A stretch of DNA of 64,000 nucleotides from an uncultured Cohaesibacter sp. (GCF_963676485.1 NZ_OY781114.1:682001-746000); one strand, 5' to 3'. Numbered from the stretch's first letter, positions 43,889 through 53,321 are shown. Notes: generated by a model from the sequence alone, not told the origin. A program made the numbers and translations.

Positions 43889-46800
43889 CTAGATGTTCAA
43901 GATGCCAGAGTCGAGCCAATATTCGCTCTGGGACAATGGGAAGGTCCTGAAGGAAATCGACACCACGCGCTGCACGTCGCCTCCATTGGCATCGACGGCA
44001 TCAACGATGCGCAGATCTTCCTTGGTCGCCTCATAATTCATCAGCTTTGCCGCCTTCACATCGGGATGATCCATTTCATCCTCATCCAGCTCGTGCGTCA
44101 TCTCGCGCGCCAGCGTGACGGAGATCGGCTTGGCCGGACCGTTGTCTTCGAGCTTGATGTGATAAAGGGGCGAGGTCACCCAGCGCTCGAAGGGCAATTG
44201 GCGATAGCCAACGAGGCTCTCGGTATAGAGCTTAAGCACCTTTTCATTGTCGGCGTTGGCATCATCCAGTTCATCGAAGGTGAAGAGCACATTGCCATTC
44301 TTCAGCTTCATGTCCTTTTCCAACTCACCGATATAGCGCGTGGTCGAGCGGCCCTGCAGCATGTGGGTGTAGAGTGTGAAATTCGTGATGCTGTGTTCAG
44401 CCAGAGAGCAGAGCATCCCCCCAACCACAGCACAGGATTTGGGATCACCGATGCGCGTGTTGTCGCGGCTTCTGAAGGGATACCAGTTGCCCGCGCGATA
44501 ATCGCCCATGGGCAACAGCCGGTCCGGCCCGATCACGAGGCGATTGAGCAGCCCCTCCTGAATGGCAGAGAGTTTGGAAGGGCGCCCGGACAGCAACACA
44601 TAATCACAATCGAAATGAGCGAGAGCTTCGGCCACCGGCTCAAACACCACGTCCATCACTTCCTGAATGGCATCGGAAACCAGATGAAAATTGAGAGGCA
44701 CGGCCATGGACATGATGTCAAACGGTTCATCAGCAGACCGGTGAAGGCCGGAGACAAGATATTGCTGCACGGACGGATAGACCGCCAGCGAATCCTTGAT
44801 CAGTTCGGCCATGGTTGCCGAGTGGATCACCTCATAGCGGTCTTCGCCTGAATTCTCGTAACGCTCCATGATACCCAGAGCGGCGGGCACCAGAATCTGC
44901 TGTACGAACTGGCGCCGTGCGTGCTTCTCATGTTCGGCCATGTTGGCCCGATCACCATGGAAGAGATCCCTCAACATGACGACAGCATCCCGCACGCCAT
45001 GTTGAGTGAGCGCCGCTTCCAGCACCGGAATGATGCAATGCTCGATCACGGCCTTGGTAATATCATCTCCGGCAATCCGCACCCCTTCGCGGAAGGTCTG
45101 CACCGGCAGGATGGCGCGATCATCATCCTGAAAATAGGTGGTGATCATCAGATCCGTCGTGCCGCCGCCAATATCAAGGCTGGCCACGCGCAGGGATGGT
45201 TCCTCCGGCGTGTCTGGTCTGGGCGGTTCATCGGGCAGGAAACGCTGGCGCGGCTTGCCCATCATATTGAAGAATTCGCAGATACGACCACCGAAGCGAC
45301 AACTGATTTCGCCATAAAGCCAGACCAGTTGCACGCAGCTGGATTCATCCCAGGCGACGTGAATGGACGGGCGCACCAGCCCCGGGGGCGGGTTTTCATT
45401 CCATTTCATGATATCCCACAGGAAGCTGACGGCCGCCTCGGCGCGCATTTTCATGATCTGCTGCTCACGCACTGGCAGGGCGGTGGGCAAGGTAAGAATG
45501 ATCCGCCTGAGGCTGCGCGGCGCTTCGCTCTGGCGGCGATCTGCCCGCACAGCGGGGTCATTGATCATGACCATGGCCTGAAAGAAGATCTCCGAGAGCA
45601 TGAAGCTGTAGAAGGATGAGCGCGAATAGCTCAGTTGCTGGCTTGGGCGTTGATATTCCGCCGGTTTGCTCTTTGGATAAAGCGCGGTGAAAAGATCGCG
45701 TTCCTTGCGCACTTGCGAGAGCACATCCCCATGGGCATTGAGATAGCGGCGCGCAACCTTGCCGACAGGAGGCAGCTCGCCTTCTTCGGAATAATCCGAT
45801 TGCGGAAAGCGCCATGGCTGGTTGACGGGCGAGACATCCCATAAATAACGTTTGGGAGCCGACATGCCGATAATGGCTTCCAGACCGGACTGGGTGGACT
45901 TGATGCGCGAAGCCTCAGGCCCGACGCGCACCATGGTTGGCCAGAAGAAAGCATCGCTGCGGCCAGACATGCGCGACAGATTTTCCTTGCCAAACCAGGC
46001 CTGCGACAGGGTGACATGGCTTTCGAACGGCTCGTCATAGGTTTGCCATGGGCGCTGGATGTCGCGCATCTGCAGCTTCATGGAATTGTTGAGCTCGACG
46101 GAATCCTCATTGGGGTAATTCTCGATCAGCATGCCACAGGTGCGGCTGTTGCCAACATCGAGAATGAGATCCACATTCACCGGACGCACCGATCGGGCAT
46201 CGGAAATCGTATCCACGAAATGCACCACACCGGGTTGCACCAGTTGATCAAGCAACTGCAAAAGCGCAATCCAGCGGGCCGCATGCTCAAGATGATATTT
46301 GCGCTGCGGCTGGCGTCCCTTTGAGCGCTTGGTCAGATATTCCTCAAACAATTCATCGAGCCATTCGGCCACCCAGATCTGATAATCCTGCTGGGCGTCG
46401 CTGCCATCAACAGAGATCGGATTGGAGAGGAACCAACCATTCTTCGCCATGGAGGACACCATGCGAAACTCGCAAGGATTTTCGACATCAAGCTTGCGGG
46501 GAGCCACATAAAGCTGGCTGCTGTCATCGGCTGCATTGACCGTGACATTTTCTGCGTCATCCATCGCGAGCGCTGTATCGAAGGAAAAGATGACCTTGTA
46601 CCAAAGCCCCTCGTCGCTGTTCTTTTCATAATCGCGAACAACCATCGCGCGGGCCCAGTTGGTGGGTCCCTTGTCGAACATCATCTCGCCATTGGCCCCA
46701 CGCCCGGGCAACCGGCGCAAATAGGGTACAGGCACCCATTTTCCCAAAAAGGGCTCCAGAGCCGCTATCTTGTTGATGTCGTAGCTGATGTCATCCATCT

Positions 46801-46996
46801 GCTCCTGTTCGGGCTCTTCGTCGTTGGGGTTGGATTCCAGCAACTTCCACGGCACGCCTTCCTCAGTCGCTTCCTGAGGAAACGGGCGCTCGATGAAATG
46901 AAGGCGGAAGCTGTTCAGCTGATTGAGGTCAAATCCATATTCTACGAATTGAATGCCCGAGAAAGGAACCAGAGTGATATCAGCGAATATAGTCAT
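43889..46996 (-). CDS. srfB: SrfB-like actin/Hsp70-fold ATPase (virulence factor SrfB family)
   Basis: About 1035 residues, cytoplasmic. Two ASKHA phosphate-binding motifs are clear: DVGNSRTCGMLIE (about residue 280) and SLDIGGGTTDLMI (about 608). The adenosine-type motif VLLSGRPSKLSAIQEGL follows near 850. That is the layout of actin/Hsp70-superfamily ATPases in the SrfB family. The start at 46996 gives a 19-base gap after the previous gene and follows AGGCAAG; an upstream ATG at 47032 would overlap that gene and has no site. It partners the SrfC-like GTPase encoded next. SrfB is genetically linked to virulence gene regulation in enterics, with no defined mechanism known to me. Confidence 0.85.
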   Translation of the reverse strand: MTIFADITLVPFSGIQFVEYGFDLNQLNSFRLHFIERPFPQEATEEGVPWKLLESNPNDEEPEQEQMDDISYDINKIAALEPFLGKWVPVPYLRRLPGRGANGEMMFDKGPTNWARAMVVRDYEKNSDEGLWYKVIFSFDTALAMDDAENVTVNAADDSSQLYVAPRKLDVENPCEFRMVSSMAKNGWFLSNPISVDGSDAQQDYQIWVAEWLDELFEEYLTKRSKGRQPQRKYHLEHAARWIALLQLLDQLVQPGVVHFVDTISDARSVRPVNVDLILDVGNSRTCGMLIENYPNEDSVELNNSMKLQMRDIQRPWQTYDEPFESHVTLSQAWFGKENLSRMSGRSDAFFWPTMVRVGPEASRIKSTQSGLEAIIGMSAPKRYLWDVSPVNQPWRFPQSDYSEEGELPPVGKVARRYLNAHGDVLSQVRKERDLFTALYPKSKPAEYQRPSQQLSYSRSSFYSFMLSEIFFQAMVMINDPAVRADRRQSEAPRSLRRIILTLPTALPVREQQIMKMRAEAAVSFLWDIMKWNENPPPGLVRPSIHVAWDESSCVQLVWLYGEISCRFGGRICEFFNMMGKPRQRFLPDEPPRPDTPEEPSLRVASLDIGGGTTDLMITTYFQDDDRAILPVQTFREGVRIAGDDITKAVIEHCIIPVLEAALTQHGVRDAVVMLRDLFHGDRANMAEHEKHARRQFVQQILVPAALGIMERYENSGEDRYEVIHSATMAELIKDSLAVYPSVQQYLVSGLHRSADEPFDIMSMAVPLNFHLVSDAIQEVMDVVFEPVAEALAHFDCDYVLLSGRPSKLSAIQEGLLNRLVIGPDRLLPMGDYRAGNWYPFRSRDNTRIGDPKSCAVVGGMLCSLAEHSITNFTLYTHMLQGRSTTRYIGELEKDMKLKNGNVLFTFDELDDANADNEKVLKLYTESLVGYRQLPFERWVTSPLYHIKLEDNGPAKPISVTLAREMTHELDEDEMDHPDVKAAKLMNYEATKEDLRIVDAVDANGGDVQRVVSISFRTFPLSQSEYWLDSGILNI

Positions 46997-47015
46997 GTTC
47001 TTGCCTATTGTAGCG

Positions 47016-48281
47016 CTATTGCTTGTTGGCATAGCCGATAAGGATCGGCTGTTTCACCTGATAGCGAGACGCCACTCCGTTGATTGTATAGTGAGATGTG
47101 ATGGCACCATCCTGCCGCCTGACGACGCGAACGGTGTAAGGGATATTCTGCTGGGGCTGGCCGCGATAATCGAACAGGGTCACATAGATGGGAAGGTCAC
47201 CGGCCGGGATGGCTTCTTCGGTCTGCCAGACGATATTTTCCACCGGTGTCATCGTGACTTTCGTGCGGCCATTGGAATCCGTATCGAGGTTTGCCCCGCA
47301 GTTGTTTTTCTGTTTGAACCAGATGAGGCTATTGCTGCATTTGACAGCCAGATCCATATCGGAACCACCGTTCCATGCCAGCGAGATCTGCAAGGCGCCA
47401 TCGCCCGCATTGCGCTCCAGCAAGCGCTTGTCCAGTTCTTCATTGGCAATCGGTTCTTCCGGAGCCTGCACCCGGTCGCAATTCTCGTTTTTAAATGCGA
47501 GCGCATTTTCCAGAAGGCGTACTTCCTGCTGCAGACCGACCAGATCATTTTGGTAGCGACCCGGGCAATAATCGATCCAGGGGAAAAGAAGCGAGATGGA
47601 ACAGGCCTTCAACAACACATACAAAATAGCTGCAATGAGCAGAGCAAGAAGCGCCCACAACAGGGCAATCAGCCAGCATCGTCCGTGTTTTCTCTTCTCG
47701 CGGGCAGGCGGTTGAGGGTCTTGAAATGTGGCGTCCAGCTCTTCTTCCGGCTCGGCCATATGAGGCTCGACAATCCGGGGCGGCTCTTTCGGCTCAGCCA
47801 TGGCGGCAACAGGTGCGACCTTGCTGATACCGCCGCGCATGGGTTTATGATCATTCAGGCGATAGCCCCAGGCCACCAGCACCGGCTGTCCATTGAGGGC
47901 ATAGATATGCTCGCGGCTCGGCACGCAGATCGCATTGGCCAGAGCCTTTCCCAGAGCGCGGTCCCCGGGGGTTGAGGCCCCTTGCAGCTCTTGGGCCAGA
48001 CGCCCGATCTTCTCTTCGGCTTCGTGCAGCACAGCCAGCAGCCTAGCCTGCTTCTGCTCATCAAGCGCTTCGAGGGCTTCGATGCGACCGAAGGCTTTCA
48101 CATACCAGTCGATGCGGGCACCATCCATGCTGCCAACCGGCTCGGCAAACAGCGCTGCCATGCCATCCCCGAGGGTCGCAGCAACATAGTCAACGATGGT
48201 GTCATAGTCTCGCTCTTGCGCGCTACCAATGGGCGTCAGCTCGGCAGAAGGGGTCGTGGCAATTTTGATGCTTCTTGCCAT
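47016..48281 (-). CDS. Single-TM protein with shared cysteine module and periplasmic beta domain
   Basis: 421 residues. A cytoplasmic N-terminal domain (1-150, ending YALNGQPVLVAWGYRL) and an acidic linker precede a TM helix (203-224). The module LLKACSISLLFPWIDYC (Cys227, Cys239) is followed by a coiled coil to Cys268. The C-terminal periplasmic beta domain (about 290-421) has ISLAWNGGSDMDLAVKC, like DUF2135/YfaP-type domains. The Cys227-Cys239 spacing equals that in both small vWA proteins at the other end of the operon. The NGQPxxxxWG motif is shared with the protease encoded upstream. It occupies the position of srfA in enteric loci but I cannot show homology to SrfA. Confidence 0.78.
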   Translation of the reverse strand: MARSIKIATTPSAELTPIGSAQERDYDTIVDYVAATLGDGMAALFAEPVGSMDGARIDWYVKAFGRIEALEALDEQKQARLLAVLHEAEEKIGRLAQELQGASTPGDRALGKALANAICVPSREHIYALNGQPVLVAWGYRLNDHKPMRGGISKVAPVAAMAEPKEPPRIVEPHMAEPEEELDATFQDPQPPAREKRKHGRCWLIALLWALLALLIAAILYVLLKACSISLLFPWIDYCPGRYQNDLVGLQQEVRLLENALAFKNENCDRVQAPEEPIANEELDKRLLERNAGDGALQISLAWNGGSDMDLAVKCSNSLIWFKQKNNCGANLDTDSNGRTKVTMTPVENIVWQTEEAIPAGDLPIYVTLFDYRGQPQQNIPYTVRVVRRQDGAITSHYTINGVASRYQVKQPILIGYANKQ

Positions 48282-48282
48282 G

Positions 48283-50205
48283 TCACGAACCTGCCTGCTC
48301 GTTTGCTAATGCCAACGGACAAGGCGCACTCACGGTTGCTGTCTCTACGCCATTCTGGGAGAGGAAATCCAGCAGGCTGTCGCTTTTGAGCGCAAAGTTA
48401 AGGCGCAACTGAGCCTCATCACTGGTCTTGATGAAGGTATTCACCCCGACAACGCTGCCGCAGGCATCCACCAAGGGACCTCCGCTGTTGCCCGGCGATA
48501 TATCTGCGCTATGCAACACCAGCTTCAGGCCCGCCGGGCTATCCTGAAAGACCGTTACAATGCCTTGCGTTAAAACCATGCTTGGCGCGGCATGCGCGTC
48601 GCCCTGCAGCAACTCGCGGAATTTGGCATCCGTTTCCATAAAAAAGCCCGGAAAACCAGCCGCATAGGTCTGCTGCCCCTTGCCGATGGTGCGGGTCAGC
48701 TGCAAATAGCGTTTGGCAGGCACCCCGTCCATCGCCAGCAGGGCATAATCCTTGTCACCCAATTCGCTCGTGCTGCTGGTTGCCAGGATTTTGGCCTTGC
48801 GCGCATCTCCCAAGGCTTCATTGATGACGAAAACCTGTCCGCCCTCAGCGGTCTCGATGACATGGCGGTTGGTCACGATCTGATTGGGGGATATAAAGAA
48901 GCCGCTACCGCTGCTCACCTGCCCCTTCGGGCCTGTCGCCAACACCAGCACGGTCGCCTGATCAAGCAGCGGCACCAGATCGGAGGGAGACTTGGCAGCA
49001 ACCGGCCCTGTGGGCACAGCCGCAGGCCCCTTGGCACCTTCAGCCCCATTTGCACCTTGTGACAACGCTCCGTCTGGCGCCAACAATCCCGGCGCAGCGA
49101 CGCAACGTCTCTGCGAGAGCTGGCTGCGCAAATCGGCAATGCGGGTGCGCAAGGCCTGTTCGGATTGTCGGATTGTCGCTTGGGAAAGAAGGGAGGCGGA
49201 AGAAGAGCCGTAAGGGTAGATCAGAACACCGGGGATAAGGGCTATAAGCAGGAGGAGCAAGGACAGGATGCAGGCAACCAAAACCGGCACCCAGCAGATC
49301 CGGCCCCGGGGCTCATCCTGATCACCCCGCCTGTCGCCGGGGAAATCACCTCCCCTGCCCCCATGGGCCCCCATTGTCCCAGCAGCGCTAGCCGCGCCAT
49401 CTTCCGTGGCAAAATTCACGTCGGACTGTTTTAGTTTCAACGGATCAATCGCAGCGGCCCCTTCTACGCCTTCACTTTGATAGGAAGCAGAAACCGTCTC
49501 TCCCCCCTCAGCCTCATAACGGCCTGAAGACGCCCGATCACCAAGCGCCCCTGCCGCAGCGGCAACCCCGGCGCCAGCAACTGCGCCGGCAGCCATGCCA
49601 GCCATGGCTTTGTCCATTTCCTGCGGCTTATCATGCTCTTTGGCACCGGAAGGGCTCTCATTAAGCTCCATCATCAATTGCGACAGATCGGCCAGATCGT
49701 AATTTTCCGGCAGGAACTGGCCAATCCCGTGCAGCAGATGATGGGTCATCCGGTCGGCATTGGAAGCCACTCCGGCAGGCACGATGCCCCAGTTTGTGAT
49801 GATCGGCTGTCCGTTGATAACGAGCATGTCTGCGTCGAACGACAAGATATTGAGCCATCCCAGGATCATCCGTGCCTGCGGATCATCAAAGCGATGAATG
49901 CGGGTGAGCAGATCACTCAGAAAGGAACGCAACATGGCGGCGACACGCACCTTGCCGGTTTGATCCAAGCTCTCCCAAACCTGCATCTGACCAACATCCT
50001 CGCCATACCAGGCCACAGTCAGGAGCGTGTCATTTTCATCTCTCTTGACAGCAGGGGATGCAAACAGCCTGACATAGCGCGGCATGTGAGCGGCAAGATA
50101 GTCCAGTCCTTCATCATAGGTATCCAGAAGCGGCGTGCCCTGAAATCTGATCTCTTCTTCGCTGCCATATTTGTTGCTTTTAAGGAAGGTGTGCTGCCCA
50201 CTCAC
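48283..50205 (-). CDS. Membrane-anchored trypsin-like serine protease, first gene of the operon
   Basis: 640 residues from a GTG start (GGGGGGAA 5 bases upstream). The cytoplasmic N-terminal domain (1-185) contains VINGQPIITNWGI. A disordered Gly/Ala/Ser/Glu region (190-300) precedes a TM helix (304-328), a coiled coil ending at Cys368 and a linker. The periplasmic trypsin/HtrA-like domain (about 405-640) has an intact triad: His448 in TNRHVI, Asp486 in DKDYALL and Ser574 in SPGNSGGPLVD. There is no PDZ domain. It may process or regulate another operon product in the periplasm. It is separated from the next gene by one base. Confidence 0.85.
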   Translation of the reverse strand: MSGQHTFLKSNKYGSEEEIRFQGTPLLDTYDEGLDYLAAHMPRYVRLFASPAVKRDENDTLLTVAWYGEDVGQMQVWESLDQTGKVRVAAMLRSFLSDLLTRIHRFDDPQARMILGWLNILSFDADMLVINGQPIITNWGIVPAGVASNADRMTHHLLHGIGQFLPENYDLADLSQLMMELNESPSGAKEHDKPQEMDKAMAGMAAGAVAGAGVAAAAGALGDRASSGRYEAEGGETVSASYQSEGVEGAAAIDPLKLKQSDVNFATEDGAASAAGTMGAHGGRGGDFPGDRRGDQDEPRGRICWVPVLVACILSLLLLLIALIPGVLIYPYGSSSASLLSQATIRQSEQALRTRIADLRSQLSQRRCVAAPGLLAPDGALSQGANGAEGAKGPAAVPTGPVAAKSPSDLVPLLDQATVLVLATGPKGQVSSGSGFFISPNQIVTNRHVIETAEGGQVFVINEALGDARKAKILATSSTSELGDKDYALLAMDGVPAKRYLQLTRTIGKGQQTYAAGFPGFFMETDAKFRELLQGDAHAAPSMVLTQGIVTVFQDSPAGLKLVLHSADISPGNSGGPLVDACGSVVGVNTFIKTSDEAQLRLNFALKSDSLLDFLSQNGVETATVSAPCPLALANEQAGS

Positions 50206-50727
50206 TAAAATTCCCCCCGGGACAATGCCTTATCGCCCAATCCACAATCTTTAATTGATTAAACCTGAAATTGAATTTTATAATCTTTTTGAAACACATA
50301 AGACAAAATTGCAACACAATTGTTTCCTAGAATCTATCTATATAATTTTATTCAATAATTTACATTAATATGGCTATGAAAGAGGGCAAAATTATCAACA
50401 AATAGCGGAAGAACGCCCTGACCTGACAGATTCCATTCAAGGCTTTAACAACTTACAGTATGTATTTATGCGAATGTTTATCGGTTGCATTACTAACTTA
50501 ATGCGGGTATTTTTCTCAGTTGCATGTATCTAAGGTCAAAAAGGGACAGGATAAAATAAATACGGAAGCTGCTAGAGGTGCCGTACCTATTTTCACTTAG
50601 GTCATCCGTTCGAATTGCACGCCCTTGAATGAAAGCGTATATAAAGAAGTGTTTTATAACCTTATTTTGTTGAGGCTGTGATTTTTCCGTTTGGCATCGG
50701 CACGTATAAACGGGAAGTCAGATTGAT
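50206..50727. other. AT-rich promoter region of the 13-gene operon
   Basis: This contains no gene longer than about 15 codons with a plausible start. It holds the likely minus-strand operon promoter (50277-50306). It ends in a plus-strand terminator that has no gene in front of it, so a plus-strand small RNA between about 50400 and 50760 is possible. Confidence 0.5.
50277..50306 (-). promoter_or_regulatory. Possible sigma70-type promoter of the SrfBC-vWA operon
   Basis: On the minus strand, TTGTCT (50306-50301), 18 bases, TATAAA (50282-50277), about 70 bases before the GTG start. The match is by eye. Confidence 0.4.
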
Positions 50728-50760
50728 AAGGCTCCTCTGGCGGCAGAGGGGCCTTTTTTT
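50728..50760 (+). terminator. Orphan plus-strand terminator
   Basis: A 12-bp stem (50728-50739 with 50744-50755, one G-T pair), GCGG loop, then a T run of seven. No annotated plus-strand gene precedes it. Confidence 0.75.
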
Positions 50761-50830
50761 AATCTCCTTCGAGATTCTCCTTTCAGCCCCCTGTTTTGGC
50801 CTGGCGCGCGCAAAAGGCCCGACCAAGATA

Positions 50831-50868
50831 AAAAAATCCCCTCACAGCCTTTAGCCATGAGGGGGATT
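50831..50868 (-). terminator. Terminator of the GH3/ABC operon
   Basis: Stem of 10 with one bulge (50835-50844 with 50858-50868). The minus strand continues into a T run (A at 50831-50836 on plus). It lies 56 bases past the GH3 stop. Confidence 0.75.
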
Positions 50869-50923
50869 GGTTGGAGCTGGCAAGGGATTGGAGCCTGCCA
50901 GCCCAAGTCTCAACGATAGGGTC

Positions 50924-53296
50924 TTAGCTGATCTCAGCCTTGCTCTGCATACGCCAATCGCGCGCGAGGGTATGGAGCGAGCCTGTCAGGTTCACCTTGG
51001 CCTTGAGGCGAATGTCCCCGCTTGAGGCTCCCACCATCAGTTCAAACTGTCCCGGCTCTACGATCCGGTGCCCTTCTGGGCCGGTGAAGCAGAGCATGTC
51101 GGTTGGCACCACAAAGCTGACCTTGGCCGACTGGCCTGCTTCCAGTGCGACCCGCGTGAAGGCTTTCAGTTCCTTGACGGGACGGACGACACTGGCCAGC
51201 TCATCGCGCGCATAAAGCTGAGGCACTGCAACGCCAGCCCTTTGCCCCGTGTTGGTTACGGTGAAGGTCAAGCGGATTTCGCCGCTTTCACAGTCCACCT
51301 CGTCATTGGCGAGGGAAAGGTCCGAGAAGGCAAAATCCGTATAGCTCAGGCCATGACCAAAGGGATAAGCCGAACCAAAGTGGCGAGCAATCGGAGTGCC
51401 GGAGCTTTTGAAATTATGATTATAGAAGTAAGGCGCAGCCCCTGCACTCTTCGGGATAGACAGGGTCAAGCGTCCGGATGGTTCCACAGCCCCGGTGAGG
51501 ACATTGGCCAGAGCCACGCCACCCTGTTGGCCGGAGAAGAAGGTCATTACCTGCGCGGCGAGTTTGTCTTCAAGCCCCCCAAGATTGTAAGGACGTCCGG
51601 AGGACAACACCACGATCACCGGCTTGCCCGTTGCAACCACAGCATCCAGCAATTCCTGCTGTACTGCGGGGAGCCTCAGGGTGTCGACATCGGAGCCTTC
51701 CCCGACAGTGCCGGTCTGGAAGATGCCGGAAAGGTCGCCCACGCAAACAATAGCCACATCGGAATCTTTAGCCGCGGCCACCGCTTCGGGGATCATGTCC
51801 AGACGTTCGGAAAGGCTTGATGCCTGCTCCAGACTGGTGCTGTCATCCACGTCACCGGGGAAGACAGGGGCCCCAGCCTTACGATCATCAAGAATGTTGC
51901 AGCCTCGGGCATAGGTGATTTCCACCTTGTCGCCGATCAGATCCTTAAGGCCCGCAAGCGGCGTGATGACATTGCCGATTTCTTCCTCTTCGTCATTGTG
52001 GATGAGGTGAACCGGGAAGCTATAATCGCCCAGCAAGGCCAGCGGATCATCAGCCGTTGGGCCAATCACAGCGATCTTCTTTTGGCCTGCAAGCGGCAGA
52101 ATGCCATCGTTGGAGACGATCACGACGGATTGCTCGGCAACCTCGCGTGCTACATCCACGGCCTTTTCGCTTTGCAGCTTGATGGCGCTGTCATCAGCAT
52201 AAGGCTTCTCGAACAGGCCGATACGGAATTTCTCTACCAGAACCCGTTTCACGATTTCGTTGATGGTGTCCTCGGTGATCAAACCACGTTTGACGGCGGC
52301 TTCCAAATCCTTGGCGCAGTCATCGCCCGGCAGCTCGACATCCAGACCGGCATTGAAAGACAAAGCGGCCGCTTCCGCTTCATCGCTTGCGACACCATGA
52401 TGCTGATATAGCAGAGAGACACCTACATAATCAGCAACAACCAGGCCATCAAAGCCCCAATCCTCGCGCAGCACCTTGGTCAGCAAATGGCGAGAGGCAT
52501 GAACCGGCTCATTGTCGATATCATGATAGGCAGGCATGACCGACCCGGCGTTGGCCAGTTTCACTGCCATTTCAAACGGCAACAGGAACATATCGTTGAG
52601 TTCGCGCCAGCCCATATGCACTGGAGCATGGTTGCGTCCACCCTCACTGGCTGAATGGCCTGCATAATGCTTGAGCGTAGCCAGCAGATCGCGTTTTTCG
52701 CCCTGCAGGCCCTTCACATAATGGGTAGCCATAAGACCGCAGAGATAAGGATCTTCGCCGAAGGTTTCCTCGGTTCGGCCCCAGCGGGCATCGCGCGCCA
52801 CATCCAGCACCGGTGCCAGCCCTTGATGGCAGCCCACTGCTCGGGCTTCCTGGCCAATCATCTTGCCGACCTCTTCGATAAGATCCGGGTTCCATGTCGC
52901 ACCATAGCCCAGTGCCGAGGGGAACAGGGTTGCCCCCTTGATCATCAACCCCGAGAGGCATTCTTCATGAGACATGACCGGAATGCCGAGACGGGTCTCT
53001 TCCAGCATGAATTTCTGTAGGGCGTTCAGTGCCCGCACGCCCTCTGCCGGGTCAATGCTGCGGGTGCCGAGCGGACGGGTGATCTGGCCAAGGCCCCGCC
53101 CCAGCATCTGCCGCAGGGTGTCGGCATCGCTTTCACCGGTGAACTGGTCGCTGCGCACATTATGTTCGCCATTCTCATTGAGGAACAGCCAAACGGCATG
53201 CATCTGTCCGATCTTCTCGTCCAGCGTCATACGGGACAGCAGATCATCTGCGCGCGCTTGAGGGCTTTGGGTTGCGTCTTTGAATATGTCAGTCAT
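50924..53296 (-). CDS. GH3 beta-glucosidase, cytoplasmic
   Basis: 790 residues. The GH3 N-terminal TIM-barrel has ATLKHYAGHS (acid/base-loop lysine-histidine) and the nucleophile Asp289 in GFDGLVVADY. The C-terminal alpha/beta sandwich and a fibronectin-like domain (from about 670, AYPFGHGLSYTDF then TVTNTGQRAG) complete the family plan. There is no signal peptide, unlike periplasmic BglX, so it should cleave imported beta-glucosides in the cytoplasm. It is the last gene of the importer operon, 25 bases after the ABC ATPase. Exact linkage preference cannot be read. Confidence 0.92.
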   Translation of the reverse strand: MTDIFKDATQSPQARADDLLSRMTLDEKIGQMHAVWLFLNENGEHNVRSDQFTGESDADTLRQMLGRGLGQITRPLGTRSIDPAEGVRALNALQKFMLEETRLGIPVMSHEECLSGLMIKGATLFPSALGYGATWNPDLIEEVGKMIGQEARAVGCHQGLAPVLDVARDARWGRTEETFGEDPYLCGLMATHYVKGLQGEKRDLLATLKHYAGHSASEGGRNHAPVHMGWRELNDMFLLPFEMAVKLANAGSVMPAYHDIDNEPVHASRHLLTKVLREDWGFDGLVVADYVGVSLLYQHHGVASDEAEAAALSFNAGLDVELPGDDCAKDLEAAVKRGLITEDTINEIVKRVLVEKFRIGLFEKPYADDSAIKLQSEKAVDVAREVAEQSVVIVSNDGILPLAGQKKIAVIGPTADDPLALLGDYSFPVHLIHNDEEEEIGNVITPLAGLKDLIGDKVEITYARGCNILDDRKAGAPVFPGDVDDSTSLEQASSLSERLDMIPEAVAAAKDSDVAIVCVGDLSGIFQTGTVGEGSDVDTLRLPAVQQELLDAVVATGKPVIVVLSSGRPYNLGGLEDKLAAQVMTFFSGQQGGVALANVLTGAVEPSGRLTLSIPKSAGAAPYFYNHNFKSSGTPIARHFGSAYPFGHGLSYTDFAFSDLSLANDEVDCESGEIRLTFTVTNTGQRAGVAVPQLYARDELASVVRPVKELKAFTRVALEAGQSAKVSFVVPTDMLCFTGPEGHRIVEPGQFELMVGASSGDIRLKAKVNLTGSLHTLARDWRMQSKAEIS

Positions 53297-53321
53297 TTAT
53301 TTCAGTCCTTGCAAGCACACA

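Noticed and set aside
43178-44851. 557-codon plus-strand open frame opposite srfC and srfB
   Set aside because: It lies entirely antisense to two genes with clear family motifs, has no ribosome site and a His/Ile/Gly-rich shadow composition.
47016-48281. Naming the 421-residue protein SrfA
   Set aside because: Position fits an srfABC order, but I see no sequence feature that ties it to SrfA, so only the architecture is reported.
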